Shown here one piece after another: positions 28,801-35,766 of a stretch of DNA of 64,000 nucleotides. This DNA is from Bradyrhizobium diazoefficiens (GTDB lineage Bacteria > Pseudomonadota > Alphaproteobacteria > Rhizobiales > Xanthobacteraceae): the NCBI RefSeq assembly GCF_018131015.1, contig NZ_JAFCJJ010000022.1, positions 1-64,000 on the forward strand. The letters run 5' to 3'. The position numbers were made by a program, and so were the translations under genes. Position 1 is the first letter of the stretch; each line of letters starts with the position of its first letter. The notes beneath the pieces are model-generated. The model saw only the letters and a program-made list of their open reading frames with translations, made no database searches and was not told the DNA's origin.

Positions 28801-31800
28801 CATCAATATCTCCGGCTCGGGCGATGTGATCCTCGCAGGTCCAATCTCGGGCAGCGAGATCATCAACATCACGGGCTCGGGCGACGTGACCGTGACCGGC
28901 TCGATCACGGGCAGCGAGACCATCAACGTCGCAGGCTCCGGCGACGTGATCCTGCAGGGCCCGATCACGGGTACTGAGCATATCACCTACACCGGCACGG
29001 GTTCGCTGACGCTGCCGATTGCCAACGTTGCTTCCGGGGGCGATCTCGTCGTCGCGATCACGGACATCAACATCGGCGGCAAGCTCTCGATTGCGCGCGT
29101 CCACTACCACGAGATCGACCTGACGCAGGATGTCCCGCTGCAAGGTGGAATCCCGGCGCTCAACCTGGCCGCGGGCGATACGCTCACCGTGAAGACCGCG
29201 GGTCATCTCCTGGATGGGGCCCATAACGGCGCCGGCGGCGACTTCAATTTCGCAGCAACCGCGTCCGGCGGCGGCGCCGTGCTGCTCGGCAATGCGATTC
29301 CGACATTCGACGTCGCAAACGTCTCGCAACTGGTGACGGCATTCAACACCATCAATGTCGGCGGCCTGTTCTCCTCGCCGAACATCAACTACGTCATCAA
29401 TCTCGGGGGAGATACCGCGCTCGGCAGCCTGTCGGCGGGGATGCTGAATTTTGCCGCCGGCGATACGCTCACCATCAATACCAACGGACACACGCTGAAC
29501 GGCGCCGTCAACGGCAACGGGTCGAGCTTCACCTTCGCGACCGGCGCGTCGATGGGGCCGCCGGCCTTCACCGGCCATCCCGTCGCGGTCTTCACCGTCG
29601 GGTCGATTGCGGAATACAATGCGGCGCTCGCAGCCATCAATCCCGGCGGCTTCTACTACGGCACCAACATCGACTACGAGATCGACCTGACCGCCGATCT
29701 GAAGCTGACCGGCAACATGGCGCCGATCCAGCTTGCCGCGGGTGACACGCTCACCATCAAGGGCGGCGGTCACAGCATCGACGGCTCGGTCAATGGTGTC
29801 GCGACCTATTCGGGATTCGATCTGGAATCCGGCAATCTGGCGCTGAGCAATTTGACGATCAAAGGCACCGTTGCGCACGGTCACGACGGCGGGTCCGTCG
29901 GCCACCGTTATGCCGCCGCCGGCGGCGGCGGTGCAGGTCTCGGCGGCGGCCTCTTCATTGGCGCAGGCACCTCCGCAACGCTCGACGGCGTGGCGTTCAC
30001 CGGCAATTCCGCGATCGGTGGTTCCGGCGGCACCAGCGGCGTCGGCCCCGGCTATAACAGCTATGTCGGCGGCGGTGGACCGGGGAGCCCTTCGAGTGGC
30101 TTCGGCATAGGCGGGGCGGGCGGCTGGGGTCGCCAGCCGGCCTTCTACGCGCACTCCCGAAGCAACGGTCTGGCCGGAGGATTTGGCGGCGGCGGCGGCG
30201 GCGGGTCCAGCGTCTATCGGGTGATCCCCAAGACTGCGCCTTTCTTCGCCGGCGAACTATATATCGGCATCGGCGGCAGCGGTGGTTACGGCGCGGGCAA
30301 CGGCGGCAACGGCGGCCTCAAGACCGCGTCCGGAGGCGGTGGCGGCGGCGCAGGTCTCGGCGGCGGCGTATTCGTCTCACCCGGCGCGACGCTGACGATC
30401 ACGGGCGGTTCGATCGCCGGCAACTCGGCTGTCGGCGGCAGCGGCGGCTTCTCCTACGGCAATCCGGGCAGCAGCGGGCAGGGCATCGGCTCGGGCCTGT
30501 TCACGGCTTCGTCGAGCGTCACACTCGCGCCTTCGCTCGGCAAGACGCTGACCATCTCGGACACGATCGCGGGCGGCGGCATCGGCGTCGTCCACGTTGC
30601 GGGCGCCGGCAATGTCACGCTGTCGGGCGCCATCACCGGCACGACGATCGACATCTCCAGCACCGGCACGGTGCTGCTGCCGACGGGCGATCTCGTCAAC
30701 GATTCCTTCTCGACGTCAGGCTCGGCGCATTTCACGCTGGCGAACAAGATCACGGGCGGCGGCAGCATCAGCGCGTCCGGCACGTCGGTGCTGACGATCA
30801 CCGGACTCAATCTGCTGACCGGCGGCATGGTGCTGAGCGGCAGCAGCACGATCGATCTGACCTCGGTGAATTCGATCGGCAGCGGCGTCATCACCTTCGC
30901 GCCGAATGCGGGCGCGACCCTGGTCATCGAACAAGGCGTGACCTTCTCCAACCAGATCAACAGCTTCAATCCGGGCGATGCGATCAAGCTGGTCGGGTTC
31001 GGCGCCAATGCGACGGCGACGCTCGGCGCGGGCAACGTCCTCACCGTCACCGACGGCGTCCATTCGATCGATCTGCATCTCAACCCCGGGGCCAACTATT
31101 CACTGTTTACCTTCAACGTCACGCCCTACAGCGGCGGCGTCACGGTGACGGATAGCGTGCCGTTCGGTATCACGGGCTCGATCGGACAGCCGGTCTACGG
31201 CACCGGTGCCCATCTGATCGGCACGGCCACGCCGGGATCCACGGTGACCATCATCGCCAATGGTGGAACGACCGTGCTCGGCACCGGCATCGTCGACGGC
31301 AACGGCAATTTCGATCTTATCACCTCGCCGCTCACTGATGGCATCTACACCTTCCAGGCGGTGATGCAGACGGGAACGACGTCGCAGACCTCCGCCGGCT
31401 TCGTGGTCAACGTTATTCCGACCGCGCCTGCGATCACGACGCAGATCGGCGCGCCGCTCAACGGCGACACGGTCGAGCTCAAGGGCACGGCGCTGCCCGG
31501 CCAGACCGTCAAGCTGTATCTCGACGGCAGCTCGACCGCGTTCGCGACCGGGGTCGCCGATGCCAACGGCAATTTCGACATCGTCACGCCGGCCCTGATC
31601 GACGGCAGCCATACCATCCGGGCAACCGACACCAACAGCCAGGGCCTGACGAGCGCGCTGTCGGCGGGCTTCACCGTCAACGTCAATCCGACCGCGCCCA
31701 CGCTCACCGCGGTGGTGAACAGCCCCTTCAATGCCGGGCCGATCACGGTGAAGGGAACGGGCGAAGCCAACCGGATCATCAAGATCTACGCCGACGGCGG

Positions 31801-34800
31801 CGCGACCGTGCTCGGCACCGGCTCAACCGACGGCAACGGCAATTTCAGTTTCTCGACAAGTTCGGGGCTTTCCAACGGCGTCCACACGCTGACAGCGGTC
31901 ACCGTCAACGGCTCACTGTCGAGCACGGTCTCGAACAATCTTTCCGTCACCGTCGTTCCGTCGGCACCGGCCATCACCACGCTGGTCGGCCAGCCCGACA
32001 ATGGCAGCACCATCGAGGTGAAGGGCACCGGCCAGCCCAACCAGACCGTCACCCTGTACGCCGATGGCGGCACGACGGCCGTCGGAACCGGTACCATCGA
32101 CGCCACCGGGCATTTCGACATCACGACGACGCTGACCTTCGCCGACGGCGTGCACCGCCTGACCGCGACCGCGACGGATTCCTCGAATTTCGTAAGTCCG
32201 CTCTCGTCGCAATTCACGGTCAACGTGATTCCGGACGCGCCGGTCATCTCCGCGGTCATTCCCGTGTCGGGCACGACGCAGCGTATCGAGGTGCAGGGCA
32301 CCGGCGAGGTCGGCGAGACCATCAAGCTGTATGCCGACGGCAGCACGACGGTGCTCGCCACCGGCGTGGTTGATGCGACCGGCCATTTCGACATTTTCGT
32401 CAACATCCTCGGCGGCACGCACACCATCCGCGCCACCGAAACCAACTCCGCCAACCTGGTCAGCGTGATTTCCACGGGCGTGTCGGTCAACGTGACGCCG
32501 ACGGCGCCGGTCATCACGGCGCTGATCGGCCAGCCGATCAACGGCACCACCGTGACCGTGAAGGGCACGGCCCAGCATGTCGGCGGCACCATCACGCTCT
32601 ACGCCGACGGCGGCACGACGGTGGTCGGCACTGGAACGGTGGCCGCGAACGGCACGTTCTCGATCACCACAAGCGTCACCTTCGCGGACGCCGTGCACAC
32701 CTTCACCGCGGTCGAGACCGATGACGGCATTGCGAGCGCGCCATCCTCCTCGTTCACCGTCAACGTCAACCCGATCGCGCCAACGATCACCTCGCAGGTC
32801 GGAACGACGGTGGAGGGCGGGGCGCTCGAGTTCGTCGGCACCGGCGAAGTCGGCAACGTCGTGACGATCAAGCTCGGCGCCGTCACCATCGGATCCGGGA
32901 CCGTCGATGCCACCGGGCATTTCGACATCACGACGAGCCCGGTCGCGAACCCCGGCGCGCAAATCGTGACGCTGACCGAGACCAACGCGGCAAATCTCAC
33001 CAGCACCGCGTCGAGTTTCGTCGCGACGGTTGCACCGGTTGCGCCCGTCATCACCTCGGTGGTCTCGGTCACCGATCCCGGCGGGCGCGTCGAGGTGTTC
33101 GGCACCGGCAAGGCCGGCGACGTCGTCAAGCTCTATGCCGACGGCGGCACCACCGTGATCGGCACCGGAACGGTCGATGTAACAGGCCATTTCGCGATCT
33201 ATTCGACAATGGACGTCGCGCTCGGCGCCGGCACGCACGGCATCACCGCGACGCAAACCCTGGTGAACGGCGTGGGCTCGGCAACCAGCCCGGCGTCGGC
33301 GGCCTCGAACGTAAGCGTGGTGACGACCCCCAACAGCTTCACGATCACGTCCGCCGCAGACCTCTCCGCCGCCATTGCGGCGATCGACCTGACCGGCGCC
33401 CATTCGCATCCCGACACGCACTACACGTTCAACATCGTCGGTGACCTCGCTTTGACCGACCAGCTTCCGGCGTTCAACCTTGCGTCGGGCGATACGCTGA
33501 CCATCCACGGTAATGGCCATACGCTCGATGCCAGCGGCTTCCCCGGCCTGTTCGTCTATGCAGGCACGCTGGACATCGACAATCTCAGCGTCGTCAACGC
33601 CGTGGCCAAGGGCGGCGATTCCGCCGGACAGTCCAGCTATGGCGGTGGTGGCGGCGGCGCCGGACTTGGCGGCGGCCTCTTCATCGCCTCCGCCGGCGCG
33701 GTCAACCTCGACAATGTCAGCTTTGTCCATGACAGCGCGGTTGGCGGCAATGGAAGTTATTTCAGCTATGCCTACGGCGGCGGCGGCGGCATGGGCGGCG
33801 CCGGCAACCTCACCGGCGGCGGCGGCGTAGGCCGGAGCGCATTCGGCGGCTACTTCCAGTTTGGTTACGTTGGCCGCGGCATCATCGTCGGCGCGGCGTC
33901 CGGCGGCTCGGTGCCGGGAGGCTCGGCCGGCGGTGCCAACGGTGGCGGCGGCGGCAGCGCATTGGGCTACAACGGTCGCTATACTGACTTTGGCGGTGCC
34001 GGCGGCGGCGTCGGCGGCAGCTCGAGCATCTCTTCGTCGGGTGGCGCCGGTGGCTTTGGCGGCGGCGGCGGCGGTGCTGTCATCAACGGCGCGCATGGCG
34101 TTGGCGGTGCCGGCGGGTTCGGCGGTGGTGGTGGCGCGGGCAGGTACGGCGGAGGCGCCGGCGGCTTCGGCGGCGGCGGCGGCGGTGGCGGCGCCTACAC
34201 CGGCGGGGCGGGAGGGTTCGGCGCCGGCAACGGCATCGGCGGCTATCGGGGCGGCGGCGGCGGCCTCGGGGCTGGCGGCGCGATCTTCGTCCAGGAGGGC
34301 GGCTCGCTGACCTTCGGCGGCAGCGGCGGCGCGCAGGGCGGCAGCGCCACCGGCGGGGACGGCAGCTCGGTCTACTACTACCACAATTCCGGCTCGGGCC
34401 TCGGCAGCGGCATCTTCCTGCAAGGCAACCAGAGCATGACCTTCGCGCCGGGCGCGGCGCGCAGCATCACGATCAGCGACGTCATCGCCGACATGACCGG
34501 TTCGCACGACGCCAGCGGGCAGACCGGCGAGGGCCGCCTGGTGCTCGATGGCGAGGGAACGCTGGTGCTGGGGGCAACCAACACCTTCACCGGCGGCGTC
34601 ACCATCGAGAACGGCACGCTCGACCTCACGGCGAGCGGCGCGGCCGGCTCCGGCGCGATCGACTTCTCGGCGTCACACCACGCCACGCTGGAATTCAGCG
34701 CCACCAAGGCGCCGGTCAATACGCTCCAACATTTCGGCACAAGCGACCAGATCGTCATCGACGGCTTCCATGCCACCAGCGAGAGCTACAGCGGCGGCGT

Positions 34801-35734
34801 GCTGGTCCTCAACAGCGCGACCGGCTCGGTCAGTCTTAACGTGAGCGGTGAGGACATCACCTCGCTGTCGGACTTCCACTTCGCTTACGACTCGGTGGCC
34901 AACACCACGACCATCACGGCCGGGCCCGATCGTTCTGGCAACGACGTGGTCCATTACGGCGCCGGCGCACACAGCCTGACCGGCGGGATGGGCGACGACG
35001 TGTTCTTCTTCCGCGACACCGATCTGTCCGCCGGCGTGACCAACAGGATCACCGATCTTTCCTGGGCGACCGGCAGCGGCGAGCACGACCGCATCCATCT
35101 CGAGGGCGTCGATCCCAACGCGGTGACGGTGACCTCGGTCAATGGCGGCCACGACACCGACATCGCGATCTCACTCGCCGGCGGCGGCACGTCGCATATC
35201 CTGGTGCAGGGCACAGGCTCCGGCCCGCTGCAGATCGAATTCCAGAACACGAATCCGACGGACGATGCCCATCTGAACAACCTGCTGACGCCGTCGAACG
35301 CGAGCGAGACGATCGCCAGCTTCTATCTCGGCGCCAATGCACCGTACGCGGAGTCCATGGTCAGCTATGACGCCAATGGCGCCGTGATCGCACAGGACGT
35401 CACCAATAATGATGGTTCGCATACCGTCACGGTGCAGGGAGCCAATGCCGCGCTCGCGGCCTCGGCCGCGGCGGACACGTTCGCGTTCCAGTTCAACGCG
35501 CCGTCGGCGGCGGCCGCAGTGACCATCGACGGCTTCGACGTGGCGAGCGACGTCCTGAAGCTCAGCCAGTCCGTCTACGCCGACGCGGCAGCGGCCCTTG
35601 CCGCGATCGCCGCCGATCCCCACAATGCCGGCAACCCAGCCGATACCTTCATTGCGCTCGATGGCCTGCACTCGGTCACCCTGGTCGGCGTCGACCCGCA
35701 TTTGCTGCAGCAGCGGGATTTTCTGGTAGTCTAG
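16874..35734 (+). CDS. giant repeat adhesin, probably secreted by a type I system
   Basis: A single 6,286-residue frame. Residues 1-110 are a unique N-terminal region. Residues about 114-223 resemble a FecR-like domain (VRIEGQVTVLRNG, GDVVQTGSDGIAGLVFNDGS). A Gly/Pro linker (about 314-376) leads to cadherin-like domains (376-1001), nine VCBS-like repeats (1003-1958), beta-helix-like sequence, five Gly-rich modules and eight Ig-like repeats. One RTX-like motif GGMGDDVFFF lies near residue 6037. The end, HSVTLVGVDPHLLQQRDFLVV, fits the hydrophobic C-terminal secretion signals of RTX adhesins. There is no Sec signal and no autotransporter barrel, so type I secretion is the best guess; the exporter is not in this window. 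A surface role in attachment or biofilm is inferred from architecture. No clear ribosome site precedes the ATG. Repeats make assembly collapse possible. Confidence 0.85.
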   Translation: MLHVGNDERHFSLSISQELSIEDGASAVAIPDTHLLLNGDFKRAGDDLRLISADGKIHVIAGYFKSDNLHALRSPDGATLTGRIVAALAGPGAPGQYAATDAPSPAMQVIGHAVRIEGQVTVLRNGVVVALDNGAVVLRGDVVQTGSDGIAGLVFNDGSAFQIGHGSRLSLTEFRFDPQSSANVETFDLLEGSFSFASGKIAHSGEMRIGTPVASAKIAGSVGGAQVSPDDGSFTLSIFDQHDGQHQATTYDRNGNAIATVSSDGGRLTLKPSGTDQFTTSEQFKTDADKAGEQDALNSILQIQNLGDRNGSAPRDGTGKPGSSSPPGPSDPGSGGPSFQPGSPDHGPASNVAVDAAFQPGSAGAGGGGGPPANRAPVIGAAQTAVTVQEDAALDIHGRLHTDGTIAFTDLDPSDAHVVSVSFVGSTRAGGLPLGTMDAHLASDTANGLGGQATWRYLVDDADVQFLRAGQTVTETYAVTIGDGHGGLASRNVTVTITGEEDAPVLAAASAGTREETDAAAQHATLRGALAVTDPDIGDTLTASIVNAPVVTLDGHAFTLPAGAASLIGNALSFHQTTSNGGTAGIDWTYDPSAANLDFLREGQSLVVTYTVEVSDGLLTSQQTLTITVTGTNDVPVVSGDAAATDEAADASAQAISLTGAISVSDPDVGDTLTASVVGAPVVSLDGHAFTLPAGALALTDSSAFALDAAPHLSTGGTTSFGWTYQPGAADLDFLREGQTLTLTYAVAVNDGTATSATQYVTVTINGKNDAPVVTGDSAATDEAADAHAQAISLSGAISASDRDVGDTLTASVVGAPVVSLDGHAFTLPAGAQALADSAAFALDATSQPSTGGTTTFGWTYQPGTADLDFLKDGQTLTLTYAVAVGDGTTTSATQFVTITIDGKNDAPVAVGHSYVTDEDHPLVVPATGVLTGASDLDGDALHAILVNGPAHGTLTLNGDGSFSYAPAADYNGNDSFTYKINDGLADSDVATVDIVVQAVNDPAVIAGTTRGSVTEAGGVGNAVAGTPSATGTLTDSDVDNPADTFTAVTTPAASTGHYGTYTIDAGGAWTYTLDNDNPAVQALRAGGTLTDTFTAATADGTPQQVTITITGANDAAVLSADTVNLDETDAVPSTGGTLTIHDPDSPQIFVAQPGTAGHYGTFTIDANGAWTYVASSAHDEFVGGQTYTDTFSVASADGTTSSVTINILGSDDPARMTGTTTGTVTEAGGVANAVAGTPTATGTLTLVDVDTPSDTFVAVATPTASTGGYGTYTVSPAGAWSYTLDNDNPAVQALAAGATMTDTFSVMATDGTAKPITITITGTNDAAVLSADTVNLDETDSVLSTGGTLTIHDVDSPQTFVAQTGTLGQYGTFTIGTDGVWTYVATSAHNEFVDGQIYTDTFSVASADGTTSSVTINIRGSNDAASISGSSSGSVTEAGGVANAVAGTPSVTGTLVSIDADNLNTFAAVLTQTGSTGGYGTYTINSAGVWTYTLDNDNPTVQGLNAGGTLTDNFTVTTADGTPQQVTITINGANDAAVLSAATVNLGETDAVLSTGGTLTIHDVDSPETFVAQTGTVGHYGTFTIDADGAWTYVASSAHNEFVGGQTYTDTFTVASADGTATSVTINILGSNDAASISGTSTGTVTEAGGLNNAVAGTPSATGTLAASDVDNPGTFTPVLTQTASIGGYGTYTMTAAGVWTYTLDNSNPTVQGLNAGATLTDTFTVTTVDGTAQRVTITINGTDDAAVIPAVTLNLAETDAPLSTGGTLTIQDPDSPQSFVAQPGTAGLYGTFTLATEGTWTYVASSAHDDFVGGRTYTDTFSVASADGTTSSVTVNILGTDDPASMTGPSTGSVTEAGGIANAAPGIPGATGRLTLFDPDTSTVTFVTVPTPTASAGGYGTYTVSAGGVWSYTLDNNNTAVQALKAGAVLTDTFSVAASDGSTQLVTITINGTNDAPVLSGDGAAALLQGLSTAITTADISLSDVDNSASELTFNVSGTSHGYVALSSAPGVAITSFTQAQLAAGQVIFVNDGTLDPSASFTVYGTDGSAVTGSLTVNVAVTNDFVLPGNIDLGGVSETIHSLTQSGGTLSGTGTLTDANGATFTGGTESGSGTTIVNGLAKFFDANNETFTLDGRALVLHGSGQTGVFSGDTLRLNNGANFKIDAGVTFTDSTASGTGFNIASSAGTGSVTVAGNYDKAGPGTTIISTALANSGVIDAKAGTLDLAGNVTNTGTLQAEGGGKLLVAGNLSGSGAVTVGNGGTVEFGASVASGQTVTFNGASATLKLDAPASFGGTIAGFSSATDAIDLAGINYNSGQFSQSFNSATGVLHVTDGTRSADLHFSGPTYGFAFSSDGAGGTLIKPSNVYVVHNAAELNTALLAVSVGGAASAANTNYSIEFANDISVTSLGSNLTAINLASGSSLAIHGAGHALDGGNAYRGLFVYGGNVTIDNLAINHMVAQGGAGGKQGGGGGAGLGGGLFIASGATVAISNVSFSADKAIGGAGGGNGGGDNLGGGGGGMGSAGIANTGQYRHTYTPPDPAHISYIATAVDGTAGGGVGLNIPGRAYLLNGGTGAHWFGQYDGFRSSAPAGTGGFGGGGGGGFYGYTDNITFAQTGSVDHIAVVGTNGGAGGFGGGGGGGSSGHGSHITHSTGGAGGFGGGGGGGYFGGGGGYGGGQGGGRNGQYGALGAGGGGLGAGGDIFVQEGGHLVVGAGSLSGGSVTGGAAGEIATTAQAGKGLGSGIFIQGNQTITFAPAAGDDLTIADVIADQHGNGGTGNVLITGGTVHFAGANSYVGTTVVNAGATLNIDAGGAPGTGTVTANGVLNVNTATTFAGAVNDGGVLNVNAATTFSGAVNDSGILNVNAATNFAAAVVDTGVLNVNAVTTFASTVTNSATLNVNAATIFASTVTDNGTLNVNAAATFQGTFVDNGTVNVNSGVADFGGSFTGNGTIYFGAATSGTAVFEQGVPTQTIVGFSNGDVVDLRTVVATTVSVGAGNVVTLKDAGGATVATLHFDPAQTLGPFGVTSDGHGGTNLAAIQTTFNVGTAAELSAALAAISQGGTSYAKNIAYTIHFTGDISLAPLAANAQLAAINLDTGSSLLVDGAGFTLDGANAHRGFFEYAGNVKIQHLTIANMLAQGGNGAIGGGGGGAGLGGGLFVAAGATVTISDVAFRYNAAHGGNGGGVNPAAGFVQGGGGGGGMGIDGAPGSTTSVSHQNGRGYAGGTGGGLGLSNLAGGSGAGATSFRGSFPSSGTFGGGGGGGGGYIAGRIDGSPGAQGGFGAGGGAGGGYFPLYTYGSGANSAGGNGGFGGGGGGGGLQGRIWAGQGGFGAGNGSVSIAYRAGGYYQAKIGNVGGGGLGAGGGVFVQEGGSLIIESGSLSGGSVAGGAAGAIQAAHQLYMPGAGQGLGSGIFLQGNQTLTFAPTLGATVTVADVIADQGGNGGRGAVDVKGAGIVEFDAVNTYSGGTTIEAGATLTLGAGGTMGTGTITNYGTLHLAHATTVANAIADNGDILVDGSESYTFTSAISGSGTITFGSGSTTLAFNGNAPTQVIHGFGVGDAVDLKTVAATGIGSYANGILTLTDAGGAVVGTLNFDPAQGDLVTTGFRVVPDGSGGTYVVLNGIQTTFEVSTYAELQTALKSINNGGTNSATNTAYTINIHANLALTQYIPAIDLAAGDTLAINGLGHTIDGGVNGVATYSGFYLRSGDVTLSDLTIQNTVQRGGDGTGDPHSRNGGGGGGLGAGGGLFVGAGASATLDNISFIGDQAIGGNGGRGYGAAPPQDTDVGRGGLFQGRYNYNNGYGGFGTGGRGSNGFIGAGNGHFGAGAGGGASRFSNNPYGLHSPGQDGGIGGYAGGTGGTGQWPGNLGGGGGGGAGLGGAIFVMAGGSLSVSNGSLSGNNAIGGGGGSGGLSGSAGQGLGGAFFNNGSEIALTSTAGKTLRIEDSIAGTGTLDLEGPGNFTLLGAISGSQTINISGSGDVILAGPISGSEIINITGSGDVTVTGSITGSETINVAGSGDVILQGPITGTEHITYTGTGSLTLPIANVASGGDLVVAITDINIGGKLSIARVHYHEIDLTQDVPLQGGIPALNLAAGDTLTVKTAGHLLDGAHNGAGGDFNFAATASGGGAVLLGNAIPTFDVANVSQLVTAFNTINVGGLFSSPNINYVINLGGDTALGSLSAGMLNFAAGDTLTINTNGHTLNGAVNGNGSSFTFATGASMGPPAFTGHPVAVFTVGSIAEYNAALAAINPGGFYYGTNIDYEIDLTADLKLTGNMAPIQLAAGDTLTIKGGGHSIDGSVNGVATYSGFDLESGNLALSNLTIKGTVAHGHDGGSVGHRYAAAGGGGAGLGGGLFIGAGTSATLDGVAFTGNSAIGGSGGTSGVGPGYNSYVGGGGPGSPSSGFGIGGAGGWGRQPAFYAHSRSNGLAGGFGGGGGGGSSVYRVIPKTAPFFAGELYIGIGGSGGYGAGNGGNGGLKTASGGGGGGAGLGGGVFVSPGATLTITGGSIAGNSAVGGSGGFSYGNPGSSGQGIGSGLFTASSSVTLAPSLGKTLTISDTIAGGGIGVVHVAGAGNVTLSGAITGTTIDISSTGTVLLPTGDLVNDSFSTSGSAHFTLANKITGGGSISASGTSVLTITGLNLLTGGMVLSGSSTIDLTSVNSIGSGVITFAPNAGATLVIEQGVTFSNQINSFNPGDAIKLVGFGANATATLGAGNVLTVTDGVHSIDLHLNPGANYSLFTFNVTPYSGGVTVTDSVPFGITGSIGQPVYGTGAHLIGTATPGSTVTIIANGGTTVLGTGIVDGNGNFDLITSPLTDGIYTFQAVMQTGTTSQTSAGFVVNVIPTAPAITTQIGAPLNGDTVELKGTALPGQTVKLYLDGSSTAFATGVADANGNFDIVTPALIDGSHTIRATDTNSQGLTSALSAGFTVNVNPTAPTLTAVVNSPFNAGPITVKGTGEANRIIKIYADGGATVLGTGSTDGNGNFSFSTSSGLSNGVHTLTAVTVNGSLSSTVSNNLSVTVVPSAPAITTLVGQPDNGSTIEVKGTGQPNQTVTLYADGGTTAVGTGTIDATGHFDITTTLTFADGVHRLTATATDSSNFVSPLSSQFTVNVIPDAPVISAVIPVSGTTQRIEVQGTGEVGETIKLYADGSTTVLATGVVDATGHFDIFVNILGGTHTIRATETNSANLVSVISTGVSVNVTPTAPVITALIGQPINGTTVTVKGTAQHVGGTITLYADGGTTVVGTGTVAANGTFSITTSVTFADAVHTFTAVETDDGIASAPSSSFTVNVNPIAPTITSQVGTTVEGGALEFVGTGEVGNVVTIKLGAVTIGSGTVDATGHFDITTSPVANPGAQIVTLTETNAANLTSTASSFVATVAPVAPVITSVVSVTDPGGRVEVFGTGKAGDVVKLYADGGTTVIGTGTVDVTGHFAIYSTMDVALGAGTHGITATQTLVNGVGSATSPASAASNVSVVTTPNSFTITSAADLSAAIAAIDLTGAHSHPDTHYTFNIVGDLALTDQLPAFNLASGDTLTIHGNGHTLDASGFPGLFVYAGTLDIDNLSVVNAVAKGGDSAGQSSYGGGGGGAGLGGGLFIASAGAVNLDNVSFVHDSAVGGNGSYFSYAYGGGGGMGGAGNLTGGGGVGRSAFGGYFQFGYVGRGIIVGAASGGSVPGGSAGGANGGGGGSALGYNGRYTDFGGAGGGVGGSSSISSSGGAGGFGGGGGGAVINGAHGVGGAGGFGGGGGAGRYGGGAGGFGGGGGGGGAYTGGAGGFGAGNGIGGYRGGGGGLGAGGAIFVQEGGSLTFGGSGGAQGGSATGGDGSSVYYYHNSGSGLGSGIFLQGNQSMTFAPGAARSITISDVIADMTGSHDASGQTGEGRLVLDGEGTLVLGATNTFTGGVTIENGTLDLTASGAAGSGAIDFSASHHATLEFSATKAPVNTLQHFGTSDQIVIDGFHATSESYSGGVLVLNSATGSVSLNVSGEDITSLSDFHFAYDSVANTTTITAGPDRSGNDVVHYGAGAHSLTGGMGDDVFFFRDTDLSAGVTNRITDLSWATGSGEHDRIHLEGVDPNAVTVTSVNGGHDTDIAISLAGGGTSHILVQGTGSGPLQIEFQNTNPTDDAHLNNLLTPSNASETIASFYLGANAPYAESMVSYDANGAVIAQDVTNNDGSHTVTVQGANAALAASAAADTFAFQFNAPSAAAAVTIDGFDVASDVLKLSQSVYADAAAALAAIAADPHNAGNPADTFIALDGLHSVTLVGVDPHLLQQRDFLVV
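18001..19875 (+). repeat. cadherin-like domain repeats in the adhesin
   Basis: Five domains of about 95-135 residues, each opening with APV/VPV and closing with a beta strand such as VTVTINGKND. Domains 2-4 share the near-identical block GDTLTASVVGAPVVSLDG followed by HAFTLPAGA, while domain 5 (YVTDEDHPLVV...YNGNDSFTYKINDGL) is of the tandem-95 type. They probably form a calcium-stiffened stalk. Confidence 0.75.
19880..22745 (+). repeat. VCBS-like repeats, about 630-bp tandem units
   Basis: Nine repeats alternate between two types. Type A (with TEAGG, AVAGTP, YGTYT and TYTLDNDNP) begins near 19882, 20518, 21148, 21778 and 22411. Type B (with LDET, STGGTLTIHD, YGTFTI and SSAHDEFVGG) lies between them. 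The A+B unit is therefore about 630-636 bp and is present four and a half times, which shows duplication of a two-domain unit. Confidence 0.85.
23970..31150 (+). repeat. Gly-rich passenger modules 1-4 of the adhesin
   Basis: Modules start near 23977, 26005, 27760 and 29590, with a short incomplete one near 29300. Each opens with a strand such as TFNVGTAAELSAAL, then GSSLLVDGAGFTLDG-type text, then a run of GGGGGAGLGGGLFI and long glycine-rich loops, and closes with LGSGIFLQGNQTLTFAP or similar. A fifth copy is at about 33340-34930, after the Ig-like repeats. The Gly content recalls PE_PGRS and Pmp-type surface proteins. Confidence 0.75.
25355..25732 (+). repeat. seven tandem 54-bp repeats inside the adhesin
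   Basis: The 18-residue unit VLNVNAATTFSGAVNDSG is repeated seven times with drift (VLNVNT..., ILNVNA..., TLNVNA..., TVNVNS...). The period is 54 bp, in frame. The regular LNVN spacing fits one turn of a beta-helix. Confidence 0.85.
31150..33330 (+). repeat. eight Ig-like repeats in the adhesin
   Basis: Eight units of about 88-92 residues (roughly 265-275 bp), each with a core such as VKGTGEANRIIKIYADGG, then a GTGTVDATGHFDITT-like strand and an ending FTVNVNPTAP. They resemble bacterial Ig-like (Bap/Big) domains and lie between Gly-rich modules 4 and 5. Confidence 0.8.
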
Positions 35735-35766
35735 TTCTCGAATCCCCGATCAGGCCCGAAGGAATC

